Origin: Nitrosopumilales archaeon
GTDB lineage: Archaea > Thermoproteota > Nitrososphaeria > Nitrososphaerales > Nitrosopumilaceae
Reading direction: 5' to 3'
Length of the DNA: 11,436 bases
Assembly: GCA_025350175.1 (NCBI GenBank)
Contig: JANXYF010000221.1
Coordinates: forward strand, 1 to 11,436
Made by a program: the position numbers and the translations under genes
Part shown: positions 1 through 7,347 of the stretch, piece by piece
Layout of the letters: each line of letters begins with the position of its first letter
Position numbering within the stretch: position 1 is the stretch's first letter
Notes under the pieces: generated by a model
Seen by the model: only the letters and a program-made list of their open reading frames with translations
Told to the model about the DNA's origin: nothing
The model's database searches: none

Positions 1-1
1 A

Positions 2-1384
2 TTAGGATTACCAGGAAAATATACAGAAGAGATTATTCGAATGACTGGTCTAGATCCAGACAAGTTGGGAAATACCTTAACAGATAAAGAAATTGAAGAT
101 ATTTTCAACGCAACAAAAGATCTAATTAATAAAGTAATTACAGGAAAACACGATCCTTACATAATACGTGATATCAAAAATGCAGATGTAATTCCAATAC
201 CCCTTGGAAATATGGAAGGAAGGAACGCTGTCAAAGTATCTAGTTTCATGGAAGGATTAGATTCACTTTTTTCAGAAAATCTTCTTGAACATGGTAAATC
301 ATCACAATCTACTACAGCAAATCAGAAAATTACCGAGCTTGAGCACAAATTAGAAGAGCAAAACAAGGCAATTTTACTAGTAAAGGAGAGATCAAGTTCA
401 ATTGCAGGAGTAGCAAGAGCTCTTCTTGAAATATCATATACTGGAATATCATCAATTGAAGACCCAGCAATTCAGACATTGCTAAGCAAATACAACTCAC
501 ATATAGCAAGAGAAAGTGGTGTCTTTCTAATCAACATAGAAGGAGAGAAGATAAAGTTAGATCCTCAATCATCAATACAGGCAATTGCTTCAACATTATT
601 TAATGAATCAAAGAAACAGATGAGAGCAACTGATACGATTAATTTAGAAAAGAAAAAGACAGAAAAAAATCTAGAACTTGTCAAAAAACAAGCAAGTGTC
701 GCCCAAGATTCTATTGTATTTGCAGTTCAAAAAAAGAAGGAGTGGTTTGAGAGATACAGATGGTTTATCACTTCAGATGGACGTTTAGCAATAGGAGGAC
801 GTGATGCCTCATCAAACTCAGCCGTGATAAGAAAACATCTTAACCAAAATGACAAGGTATTTCATGCAGAAATCGTCGGTTCGCCATTTTTCCTTTTAAG
901 AGAAAGTACTGAAGATGACATTTCAAGTGTAAAAGAAGTTTCGCAAGCTACGGTATGTTTCAGCAGGGCATGGCGAGCAGGTATTTTCGGATTAAATGCA
1001 TATTGGATGCTGCCAGATCAGGTTAAGACGGCTGCTCCAAGTGGACAGTTTATTGCAAAGGGATCATTTGTTATTGAAGGCTCTAAAAATTTTGTTCAGG
1101 TGAGCACATTACAGCTAGCTATTGGTTTGTATGAAAAAGATGAGAGTTATTTACTAATGTGTGGTCCACCATCAGCAATTAAGAAACATTGCATCTATTA
1201 TGTAATGATAGAACCATCTGGGTCAGATATGGCAGATCTTGCAAAGAAAGTAAAACTTGAATTTATGAAATTCAAAGAAAAAGAAGAGATAGTAAAAGCA
1301 ATTTCGATGGATGATTTTACTCGAATACTTCCTGCCGGAGATAGTCACATAGTAGAAGCTGGAGAAGGAGAAGCATACAATTGA
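2..1384 (+). CDS. rqcH: RqcH / NEMF-type ribosome quality control protein, C-terminal part (5' end outside window)
   Basis: The frame is open from the left edge (it reads LGLPGKYTEEIIRMTGLDPD before the first ATG at 41), so this is a truncated CDS and ATG 41 is not the real start. The first residues look like the helix-hairpin-helix end of an NFACT-N domain. A charged, coiled-coil-like stretch follows (about residues 95-115 and 200-235, counting from ATG 41). Then comes an NFACT-R (DUF814) domain near residues 235-350, with EWFERYRWF, GRDASSN, FHAEIVGSPF and the SRAWRAG..GLNAYW stretch. NFACT proteins (eukaryotic NEMF/Rqc2, bacterial RqcH) bind 60S/50S subunits carrying stalled peptidyl-tRNA and can drive C-terminal tailing of the nascent chain. 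The D/R residues of NFACT-N needed for tailing lie outside the window, so that activity cannot be judged here. The stop TGA overlaps the TTG start of the next gene (TTGA), which suggests one operon. Confidence 0.93.
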   Translation, partial: LGLPGKYTEEIIRMTGLDPDKLGNTLTDKEIEDIFNATKDLINKVITGKHDPYIIRDIKNADVIPIPLGNMEGRNAVKVSSFMEGLDSLFSENLLEHGKSSQSTTANQKITELEHKLEEQNKAILLVKERSSSIAGVARALLEISYTGISSIEDPAIQTLLSKYNSHIARESGVFLINIEGEKIKLDPQSSIQAIASTLFNESKKQMRATDTINLEKKKTEKNLELVKKQASVAQDSIVFAVQKKKEWFERYRWFITSDGRLAIGGRDASSNSAVIRKHLNQNDKVFHAEIVGSPFFLLRESTEDDISSVKEVSQATVCFSRAWRAGIFGLNAYWMLPDQVKTAAPSGQFIAKGSFVIEGSKNFVQVSTLQLAIGLYEKDESYLLMCGPPSAIKKHCIYYVMIEPSGSDMADLAKKVKLEFMKFKEKEEIVKAISMDDFTRILPAGDSHIVEAGEGEAYN

Positions 1385-1869
1385 GTACTCAAAAATCAAG
1401 TTTTGTAGTAGATGCAATGCTGGGTAACCTAGCAAAGAAATTAAGAATTTTAGGATATGATTCAAAATATTCTTCATCAATTGAAGATGATAAAATAATT
1501 TTAATTGCAAAAAATGAAAAACGTATAATTTTAACAAAAGATGAACAGTTAACAAAAATTGCTGAAAAACAAAATGTAAGTTTTGTTTTAATTAGAGGAA
1601 ATGATGAATTCGAACAGATTGTACAGATAAATGAAAAGTTCAAACTAGATAGATTTGAGGTAGTTACAGACAATTCTCGTTGTATTGCTTGCAATGGAAA
1701 GTTAGAAGTAGTAGAAAAGTTTAGAATCATAGGAAAAATTCCAGAGGGAGTTATAGAACGAGAGAAAAAGTTTTGGATGTGTGATTCTTGTAAAAAGGTG
1801 TACTGGGAAGGAACTCATTTTGAAAAACTTCAAGAATTTGCAACTAAACTAAATGATAGAATAAAATGA
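1381..1869 (+). CDS. Mut7-C (DUF82) PIN-like RNase domain protein with zinc ribbon
   Basis: This 162-residue protein matches the stand-alone archaeal Mut7-C form. The N-terminal half is PIN-like: FVVDAMLGNLAKKLRILGYD (residues 8-27) carries the first acidic residue D11, SIEDDKII gives D36/D37, and IILTKDEQL supplies T52/D54 as further putative metal ligands. The C-terminal half is a zinc ribbon with C101-X2-C104 and C134-X2-C137, followed by the family-typical KKVYWEGTHF. The family takes its name from the C-terminal domain of the Mut-7 exonuclease and is predicted to be an RNase; substrates in archaea are not settled. The start is TTG at 1381, overlapping the RqcH stop by 4 nt, and the stop overlaps AMMECR1 by 4 nt. 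Translational coupling to RqcH is consistent with a role around stalled ribosomes, but that is inference. Confidence 0.9.
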   Translation: MSTQKSSFVVDAMLGNLAKKLRILGYDSKYSSSIEDDKIILIAKNEKRIILTKDEQLTKIAEKQNVSFVLIRGNDEFEQIVQINEKFKLDRFEVVTDNSRCIACNGKLEVVEKFRIIGKIPEGVIEREKKFWMCDSCKKVYWEGTHFEKLQEFATKLNDRIK

Positions 1870-2465
1870 GTTTGTCAGATGAAGACGGTCAAATATTAGT
1901 AAGGACTGCCAGATTAGCTGTTACAGAATATCTCAAGAAAGGAAAAAAAATCCAACTAACAGACAAAATCAAATCCAAGTTTTCATACAAGTCAGGAGTC
2001 TTTGTTACACTAAACAAGGAAGAAAATCTAAGAGGATGTATAGGATTTCCAACTCCAGATAGAATATTACATCAATCTCTTGTAGATGCAGCAATAGCAT
2101 CATCTACAGAAGATCCTCGATTTCCTCCAGTAGTACATGGAGAATTAAATGAAATAACATTTGAAGTGACAACATTAACCCCACCTGTTGAGATCAAGGT
2201 CAATGATCCATCAGAATATCCTAAAATGATAAAAATAGGTAGGGATGGTCTTATTATAAAATGGGAGTTTGGAGCAGGTTTGCTTTTACCTCAAGTTCCT
2301 GTTGAATATGGATGGAATGAGGAAGAATTTCTAGGTCATGCTTGTGAAAAAGCAGGAGCTCCTACCAATTTCTGGAAAAGAAAAAGTACAATAATTCTAA
2401 AATTTGAAGGAATTGTTTTCAAAGAGATAGAACCAAACGGGTTAATCAAAAGATTAGAATTATGA
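1866..2465 (+). CDS. AMMECR1 domain protein
   Basis: This 199-residue protein has the hallmarks of the AMMECR1 (DUF51) family: LRGCIG at 55-60, DPRFPPV at 83-89, the FEVTTL strand near 99-104, and GLLLPQVPVEYGW at 138-150 followed by FLGHACEKAGAP. The length equals a single AMMECR1 domain. The invariant LRGCIG motif suggests an enzymatic or ligand-binding role, but no accepted activity is known. In many archaea and bacteria the domain sits beside Memo-like and radical-SAM genes; here it follows RqcH and Mut7-C instead. ATG at 1866 overlaps the preceding stop (ATGA). The 3' end runs 6 nt into the convergent dehydratase small-subunit gene, and I see no T-rich terminator at the junction. Confidence 0.93.
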   Translation: MSLSDEDGQILVRTARLAVTEYLKKGKKIQLTDKIKSKFSYKSGVFVTLNKEENLRGCIGFPTPDRILHQSLVDAAIASSTEDPRFPPVVHGELNEITFEVTTLTPPVEIKVNDPSEYPKMIKIGRDGLIIKWEFGAGLLLPQVPVEYGWNEEEFLGHACEKAGAPTNFWKRKSTIILKFEGIVFKEIEPNGLIKRLEL

Positions 2466-2843
2466 TATCTGTCCTTTGATTGCGTCAAGTATTACTTCCT
2501 TATCTTCTTGCAACAAGTCATAATCATTTTTGCTTGCAACAACAAGAGGAATATTAGATATTGCACATCCAGATGCTGTTGTAAGATCTGCTTTTAGACA
2601 GATCATGGCTAATGGTGCACAGTGATTATATTTCAAAGAATATATCGTATATGCCCCAACACTACTTCCTATCCCATAAGGAAATACAAGAATTTTATCA
2701 CCAATAGATTTTCCAAAGAGATCATGATTTTTGTCATGCACTACTCCTGTTTTCTTATCAATTCCTCCAAGAAAGTTTAGTGGATTTTTAGCTACAAGTA
2801 GTGAGCCCTTTGCTTGTCCCTTGACAATTACTTTCACATTCAT
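2460..2843 (-). CDS. Phosphomevalonate dehydratase small subunit (aconitase X swivel domain, DUF126)
   Basis: This 127-residue protein is the swivelling domain of the aconitase X family. Recognisable parts are FLGGIDKKTGVV (24-35), HDLFGKSIGDKILVFPYGIGSS (40-61), the GIGSSVGAY loop (57-65) with the presumed catalytic serine, and the C-terminal NIPLVVAS (97-104). In archaea, split aconitase X acts as phosphomevalonate dehydratase, turning 5-phosphomevalonate into trans-anhydromevalonate 5-phosphate in the modified mevalonate pathway that supplies isoprenoid lipids. Its ATG overlaps the TGA of the large subunit (ATGA on the minus strand), as expected for two subunits made together. A cis-3-hydroxyproline dehydratase role is known for other AcnX members but is less likely for the split archaeal form. 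Function is assigned by family. Confidence 0.88.
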   Translation of the reverse strand: MNVKVIVKGQAKGSLLVAKNPLNFLGGIDKKTGVVHDKNHDLFGKSIGDKILVFPYGIGSSVGAYTIYSLKYNHCAPLAMICLKADLTTASGCAISNIPLVVASKNDYDLLQEDKEVILDAIKGQIS

Positions 2844-3994
2844 TTTGTTTCCTCTTCTACTATTTTTTTGAGGCTCTTTAGATTAACATCAACTTTGTTT
2901 GAAGTTCTAAGATAGTAAGCTCCCTTTACACTATTTGTTGTAACAGAATCTACTTCTTTGTTATCAACTAGTGGAGATAGACAAGTACAACAATCAAACA
3001 AGAATTCTCCTCCAGCATGTTCTATTTCTTTTCTATAACCCAAGTCTCGCATTTGTCCTTTGATTGCACTTGGGCAAAATATCATACAACGTTTCTTAAA
3101 TGATCTTCCCTTGAGCATTGCTGCCAAATCACCAATCTCATCTAGTCCAAGTTGAGGACTTCCAAGTGTGATCAAATCTCCGCTATCAGATGTATTAAGC
3201 TCATCATGAATTTTTTGCATCTCTTTTTTATCAAAATCTATCTTCTCACCCTCTTCTTCTCCAAATGTGAACATTCCACAAGCTCCAGATGTACCCATTC
3301 CTGCACATAGGGATTTACAACTGCGTTTATCAAGTCCATTTACTCCAGATAGTGCAACTGAGCTGCCTGCCACTTTGCCTGCAAAATATCCAAGCATTCC
3401 ATAAGTCAATTCATCAGGAGATTCAACTTTCATGCGGATTGTTAGGTTTGGTTTTCTTGTCTTGTCATCTCTTAGATCAGAGCATGGACTTTTACCTGTA
3501 AGTGCACTTGCAAGGGCACTAAATGCACCTTCTTTGTTTGTTACAAGTCCAGAAAAAGAGTTTGCATAAATTGCAGCATTACTTTCTGCAAATGAAACCT
3601 GAGTACCTTGCTTTGGTACATCAAATATTTCATAGGGAATACAAGAATAAGACGGAATTGCTCCCATCTTTTCATACGAGTTTTTTATACTTCTCTGATT
3701 TTCAATGAATTTATCATCTAGATTATAACGTGTTACTGAATCAAAATCAAATCCCATTGGATTGACTGTAGTCTTTACCTTGAACTTAGCATCCTGACTT
3801 AGATGTGAGAGAAAATCTCTTCCTGCATCTCCTATTGTATTATAATTAACTCCCGATAGATGCGCCCATTCTATTGGAATTAGTCTATCAGAATCTGATG
3901 CTTCACCAATTGCTACAAGTGTTCTATATGCAAGAGCAAGGGTTTCTCCCTGCTTTCCATCTAAAGCAGATTCTTCTTCCTTTGTTAATTCCAA
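2840..3994 (-). CDS. Phosphomevalonate dehydratase large subunit (aconitase X catalytic domain, DUF521)
   Basis: This is a 384-residue aconitase X catalytic subunit. Visible signatures are LTKEEESALDGKQGETLALA at the N-terminus, the PSYSCIPYE segment with C118, SFAESNAAIYANSF (134-147), GSPQLGLDEI (278-287) and MRDLGYRKEIEHAGGEF just before the cysteine-rich DCCTCLSP (C335, C336, C338). Further cysteines (C226/C230/C239, C303/C307) are candidates for the Fe-S cluster; I cannot say by eye which three bind it. With the downstream small subunit it forms the archaeal phosphomevalonate dehydratase. The start is TTG: an in-frame TAA lies five codons upstream with no ATG between. A TATA-like box (reverse of 4015-4024) sits about 25 nt before the TTG, so the mRNA may be leaderless. 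Confidence 0.9.
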   Translation of the reverse strand: MELTKEEESALDGKQGETLALAYRTLVAIGEASDSDRLIPIEWAHLSGVNYNTIGDAGRDFLSHLSQDAKFKVKTTVNPMGFDFDSVTRYNLDDKFIENQRSIKNSYEKMGAIPSYSCIPYEIFDVPKQGTQVSFAESNAAIYANSFSGLVTNKEGAFSALASALTGKSPCSDLRDDKTRKPNLTIRMKVESPDELTYGMLGYFAGKVAGSSVALSGVNGLDKRSCKSLCAGMGTSGACGMFTFGEEEGEKIDFDKKEMQKIHDELNTSDSGDLITLGSPQLGLDEIGDLAAMLKGRSFKKRCMIFCPSAIKGQMRDLGYRKEIEHAGGEFLFDCCTCLSPLVDNKEVDSVTTNSVKGAYYLRTSNKVDVNLKSLKKIVEEETK

Positions 3995-4014
3995 TATTTC
4001 ACTTTGTTATAACA

Positions 4015-4024
4015 GATATAATAC
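4015..4024. promoter_or_regulatory. TATA-like element in the 54-bp divergent gap between dehydratase and nth
   Basis: GATATAATAC reads as a TATA-like box on both strands. On the minus strand its centre is about 25 nt before the TTG of the dehydratase large subunit, the spacing expected for a leaderless archaeal transcript. On the plus strand it lies about 30 nt before the TTG of nth, giving a very short leader. A second AT-rich box is at 4037-4044. Confidence 0.45.
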
Positions 4025-4036
4025 TTGTGTGGTCAA

Positions 4037-4044
4037 TTATAAAA
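4037..4044 (+). promoter_or_regulatory. Second TATA-like box before nth
   Basis: TTATAAAA is the better consensus TATA box of the two in this gap. Used on the plus strand it would place the transcript start near 4066, downstream of the TTG at 4049 but upstream of the in-frame ATG at 4079. It therefore bears on which nth start is used. Confidence 0.35.
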
Positions 4045-4048
4045 TCAA

Positions 4049-4702
4049 TTGGATAAGATTAGAAGAATTCTAGATGGAATGATTACAACAATGAATCATG
4101 TAAAGCCACCTAGGATGACTGCACTAAGGGAACTGCGTGAGGCTGAAAATGGTAGTCCCCTAAGTATTCTAATAGGAACAATACTTTCTGCCAGAACAAG
4201 AGATGAAAGTACTTCAGCTGTAGTAAGAGAATTATTTTCAAAATACAAAACGGCTAGATCACTTGCAAAAGCAAAACTATCAGATGTAGAAAAAATAATC
4301 AAGAGAACTGGTTTTTATCATGTCAAGGCAAAGAGAATAATTGAAGTTGCATCAATTATAGATACAAAATATTTAGGTCTAGTTCCAAAAACTATGGAGG
4401 AATTGATTAGCCTCCCAGGAGTAGGAAGAAAGACTGCTAATTGTGTTCTAGTTTATGCTTTTGATGAACCTGCAATTCCTGTTGACACACATGTGCACAG
4501 GATTTCTAACAGATTAGGACTGGTCAACACGAAAATCCCAGAGGAGACAGAGATTGAACTAATGAAAAAGATTCCAAGAGAGTATTGGATTAGAATAAAC
4601 GATACTTTTGTCATGTATGGTCAGAATATCTGTAAGCCAATTTCACCAATGTGTCCAGTCTGTCAGATAAAAAAAGAATGTAATTATTATAAAACTAGGT
4701 AG
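4049..4702 (+). CDS. nth: Endonuclease III (bifunctional DNA glycosylase/AP lyase)
   Basis: This 217-residue HhH-GPD glycosylase removes oxidised pyrimidines and nicks at AP sites in base-excision repair. The helix-hairpin-helix is SLPGVGRKTANCV (121-133) with catalytic Lys128, followed by VDTHVHR with catalytic Asp146. The C-terminal [4Fe-4S] loop is intact with spacing C195-X6-C202-X2-C205-X5-C211. The substrate-helix segment is LSARTRDE, the archaeal variant of the bacterial LSAQxTD. Length matches the family (about 210-220). The TTG start at 4049 keeps the usual N-terminal helix (IRRILDGM); an ATG at 4079 would remove ten residues and fits the better TATA box. The 3' end overlaps the convergent secreted-protein gene by 8 nt. 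Confidence 0.95.
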   Translation: MDKIRRILDGMITTMNHVKPPRMTALRELREAENGSPLSILIGTILSARTRDESTSAVVRELFSKYKTARSLAKAKLSDVEKIIKRTGFYHVKAKRIIEVASIIDTKYLGLVPKTMEELISLPGVGRKTANCVLVYAFDEPAIPVDTHVHRISNRLGLVNTKIPEETEIELMKKIPREYWIRINDTFVMYGQNICKPISPMCPVCQIKKECNYYKTR

Positions 4703-5366
4703 ATCTCTTCTTGGTTTTCAATAACAATATAATCAGACCTATTGAAATTGCCAAGACTATCATGGGCATATAGAAGATTGGATTCTGGGAAGGATTTCCT
4801 GAAACAAAACTTAGAGTCACCTTACCGGCATTTACCGGAGCAGGATCATATTGTGAATTCATTCCGTGTACAGTAAATTCTCTAACTGTAAAACCTGCAA
4901 TATCCAAATTGGTAACAGCAACCTTTTGGCCTACACTTACTGTCAGACCACCATTACTAGAGTGAGTCGCAGTAACATACTTGTCAGGTGTCCATCCAAG
5001 TTTGTTGTCATCTTGTATTACGAAATATCCATCTTCTGGAGTATTTACTGCAACCCAGAAACGATAGTTTGGAGCAGCACCCATACCAATTTCTATGAAT
5101 TTGGGTTTGCTAAGATCCTCGTATAATCTTATGACTGCAGTGGAATTTGGATTTACATATTTTAGCTTGTTCTCTATTTCAACTTGCCAGTTGGTTACAT
5201 GTTCATGATCAAGCTTGTAAACTGTAGCATTTTTGGCTACAACATTGAATGCACCATATGGCACTTCAACATAGTCATAACGTTCAGATTTATTCATCGT
5301 GGATTCTTGTGCATACACAGGCAAGAAAAAGCCTGTCAACAAAAGAGCAACTAGTAAGAGTCTCAT
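4695..5366 (-). CDS. Secreted, C-terminally membrane-anchored protein of unknown function
   Basis: I do not recognise a named family. The 223-residue protein begins with a clear signal peptide (MRLLLVALLLTGFFLPVYA, likely cleavage after residue 19). An extracytoplasmic part of about 175 residues, rich in beta-strand-like and aromatic/Thr/Val stretches, follows. It ends with one transmembrane helix (about 198-216) and a positive KTKKRST tail, so the body should face outside. Two N-glycosylation sequons, NAT (46-48) and NST (74-76), fit an archaeal surface protein. There are no cysteines, so no metal-Cys site or disulfide. The ATG is 30 nt after the sat stop, with its own TATA-like sequence in between, so it may be transcribed separately from cysH-sat. 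Its role is unknown; a surface or redox-periphery accessory is possible but not shown. Confidence 0.8.
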   Translation of the reverse strand: MRLLLVALLLTGFFLPVYAQESTMNKSERYDYVEVPYGAFNVVAKNATVYKLDHEHVTNWQVEIENKLKYVNPNSTAVIRLYEDLSKPKFIEIGMGAAPNYRFWVAVNTPEDGYFVIQDDNKLGWTPDKYVTATHSSNGGLTVSVGQKVAVTNLDIAGFTVREFTVHGMNSQYDPAPVNAGKVTLSFVSGNPSQNPIFYMPMIVLAISIGLIILLLKTKKRST

Positions 5367-5387
5367 AATTTAAGCTAAATTCATTTC

Positions 5388-5395
5388 AATAAAAA
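5388..5395 (-). promoter_or_regulatory. TATA-like box for the secreted protein; T-run just after sat
   Basis: The minus strand reads TTTTTATT here, centred about 25 nt before the ATG at 5366. The same T-run follows directly on the sat stop and could also end the cysH-sat transcript. Confidence 0.4.
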
Positions 5396-5396
5396 T

Positions 5397-6536
5397 CTAG
5401 TCTACAAATGGGTTATCCCATTTCATTAGTACTTTGGATACTTCTGGTCGTATCATATATTCAGATGGATTTTGTTTATCAAGAATCATTGCTCGAAGTT
5501 TAGTTCCACTAAGGCTTTCTTGATATTCTTGTCCATGAGGACAATTTCGTTCACTTGCAAATGACAAACATTTTCTACAATAGAAAAATGCTGGAAAGAA
5601 GATTGGTTCTATGCCAATGTCAGGATATAGATCAAATATTTTATGTGCAGCAAATGGATCATAGTATGTACCTACACCTGCATGATCTCGTCCAATTATG
5701 ATATGAGTGCATCCAAAGTTTTTTCTCATTATAGCATGATGGATTGCTTCCTTTGGTCCTGCATATCTCATCTCGGTATGTAAAGTACCAAGATAACATC
5801 GATTTTTAGGATAATAGTGTTCGATGAGAGATTCGTAAGTAGCAACTATTACCTCGTCTTTGTAATCTCCAGATTTTTTCTTTCCAACAAGAGGATTTAC
5901 AAACAATCCATCATGTGTGTTAAGCGATGTTTTTTGAAGCATCTCATGTGCTACGTGTGGAACATTTCTTGTTTGAAATGCTACAATGGTTTTCCATCCA
6001 GCATCTTCAAAGAAATTTCTTGTTTCTAAAGGAGTTTTTCTATATCTTCTAATTGGAGTCTCGTCTGGTCTTTTTACATAGTCAATTTTTCCACCAACTA
6101 GAAATTCTTTCATGTTTATGGTTTTTGCTACACCTGGATGTTTTGGATCAGATGTTCCATAGACTCCGTTTGTTACTGTATTTGTATCAAAATTATAAAC
6201 ATCGTCTACATGTAAGATAGCAAAATTTTTTCCTTCAACATTTAGAGCAACATCTCCTGCATCTTTCATCTTTGTAGCTGTTTCTTTATCAACATCAAGT
6301 ACAATTGGTACTGTCCATGGCAAGTCATTTGCCAATCTACCTCTGTTGATAACTTTCTCAAAGTCTTCTTGAATTAGAAACCCTTCAAGTGGACTAAAAA
6401 TTCCATCAGCTATATTTTCTACATCATTTGCAAGATCCGTATTAATAGAAATTGAAAATAGTTCACTTGGATCTTTTTTTGTAATTCTACTTATTAGTTT
6501 ACCACCATGAGGTTTTGCTATTCCAATATTTTCCAA
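5397..6536 (-). CDS. sat: Sulfate adenylyltransferase (ATP sulfurylase)
   Basis: This 379-residue Sat activates sulfate with ATP to adenosine 5'-phosphosulfate (APS), the first step of sulfate assimilation in the cytoplasm. Seen in order: ADGIFSPLEGFL (43-54), the active-site QTRNVPHVAHE (188-198) containing the HxxH nucleotide motif, GRDHAG (282-287), a zinc-binding-like C320-X2-C323-X8-C332-X-H334 and the late SLSGTKLRAM (341-350). Length matches homo-oligomeric bacterial/archaeal Sat without a fused APS kinase. The start is TTG at 6536, five nt after the cysH stop, so the two genes are an operon. The direct partner is an APS-type reductase and no APS kinase is present here, so APS is probably reduced without a PAPS step. 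Confidence 0.97.
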   Translation of the reverse strand: MENIGIAKPHGGKLISRITKKDPSELFSISINTDLANDVENIADGIFSPLEGFLIQEDFEKVINRGRLANDLPWTVPIVLDVDKETATKMKDAGDVALNVEGKNFAILHVDDVYNFDTNTVTNGVYGTSDPKHPGVAKTINMKEFLVGGKIDYVKRPDETPIRRYRKTPLETRNFFEDAGWKTIVAFQTRNVPHVAHEMLQKTSLNTHDGLFVNPLVGKKKSGDYKDEVIVATYESLIEHYYPKNRCYLGTLHTEMRYAGPKEAIHHAIMRKNFGCTHIIIGRDHAGVGTYYDPFAAHKIFDLYPDIGIEPIFFPAFFYCRKCLSFASERNCPHGQEYQESLSGTKLRAMILDKQNPSEYMIRPEVSKVLMKWDNPFVD

Positions 6537-6541
6537 TTATA

Positions 6542-7261
6542 TCACTTACCGTGGTCAGCATGCAATCCACATTCTTTTTGTGAATCTGATTCCCACCACC
6601 AACGGCCAGCCCGTAAGGGCTCACCAGGTTTGATTGCACGTGTGCATGGTTCACATCCAATACTTGGAAATCCGCTGTCATGTAATTTATTATATGGAAT
6701 ATTATTTTTCTTGATATAATCCCAGGTTTGTTCCCAAGTCCATTCTATTATGGGATTTATCTTGATGATACCGTTATGCTGTTCATCAAACTCTATTCTA
6801 TTTGCTTTCAGTCTTACCTCAGTCTGATCTGCTCGTAATCCTGTGATCCAACCATCTAATGTTGATAACATCTTATTGAGCGGATGGACTTTTCTTATAC
6901 CACAGCAAAGTTTTCTGTTTCCAATACTATGATAAAACAGATTCATTCCGTTTACACGAACCATTTGTTCTGTTTCGTTTTGATCTGGAAACATTACTTC
7001 TATGTTCATGCTGTATTTTTTGCGTATTTCATCCATCACATCATATGTTTCTTGATTGAGTCTGCCCGTATCAAGTGTAAAGATTCTTGCTTTAGGGTTT
7101 ATTTTCATAATCATATCAATTACAACTACATCTTCAGCACCAAAGCTTGATGCCATGGCTATTCTAGGATGAAGATTATCTAATGACCATTTCAGAACTT
7201 CTTGAGGAGTTTTCAGATTTTCATTTAACTGCTGTATTTGTTCAGCAGTAAATTTTGGCAT
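6542..7261 (-). CDS. cysH: Assimilatory APS reductase (CysH family, Fe-S type)
   Basis: This 239-residue PP-loop enzyme reduces APS to sulfite. The nucleotide-binding SSFGAEDVVV begins at residue 38, LDTGRL is at 63-68, and GLRADQT at 141-147. The four cluster cysteines of the APS-reductase subtype are present: the pair C119-C120 and C203-X2-C206. The C-terminal KECGLH carries the catalytic C231. Pure PAPS reductases lack the Cys pair/CxxC, so APS is the likely substrate. The gene leads a two-gene unit with sat. ATG 7261 has a TATA-like box (reverse of 7285-7290) about 26 nt upstream and essentially no room for a leader. It diverges from the ThiI-like gene across an 86-bp gap. Confidence 0.95.
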   Translation of the reverse strand: MPKFTAEQIQQLNENLKTPQEVLKWSLDNLHPRIAMASSFGAEDVVVIDMIMKINPKARIFTLDTGRLNQETYDVMDEIRKKYSMNIEVMFPDQNETEQMVRVNGMNLFYHSIGNRKLCCGIRKVHPLNKMLSTLDGWITGLRADQTEVRLKANRIEFDEQHNGIIKINPIIEWTWEQTWDYIKKNNIPYNKLHDSGFPSIGCEPCTRAIKPGEPLRAGRWWWESDSQKECGLHADHGK

Positions 7262-7284
7262 GATAAAATTTGTTCATATTCGTC

Positions 7285-7290
7285 ATATAA
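7285..7290 (-). promoter_or_regulatory. TATA-like box for cysH-sat
   Basis: The minus strand reads TTATAT, centred about 26 nt before the cysH ATG. This fits a leaderless archaeal promoter. Confidence 0.45.
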
Positions 7291-7317
7291 TTATTTAGGT
7301 AAGATTTCATTCTAGAG

Positions 7318-7326
7318 TTATAAATA
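7318..7326 (+). promoter_or_regulatory. TATA-like box for the ThiI-like gene
   Basis: TTATAAATA is centred about 26 nt before ATG 7348, predicting a transcript that begins at or next to the start codon. The ATG at 7337 is out of frame and leads nowhere. Confidence 0.5.
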
Positions 7327-7347
7327 AGATAAAACAATGAAAACAGA

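Noticed and set aside
41..43. ATG 41 as the start of the first gene
   Set aside because: The frame is open to the window edge and the preceding residues fit NFACT-N, so the gene begins outside the window.
1223..1730. Minus-strand open frames opposite RqcH and Mut7-C
   Set aside because: Phe/Leu/Ser-rich shadows without motifs; the plus-strand genes carry clear family signatures.
3289..3708. Plus-strand open frames opposite the dehydratase large subunit
   Set aside because: Leu/His/Cys/Gln-rich shadow translations of a well-supported gene on the other strand.
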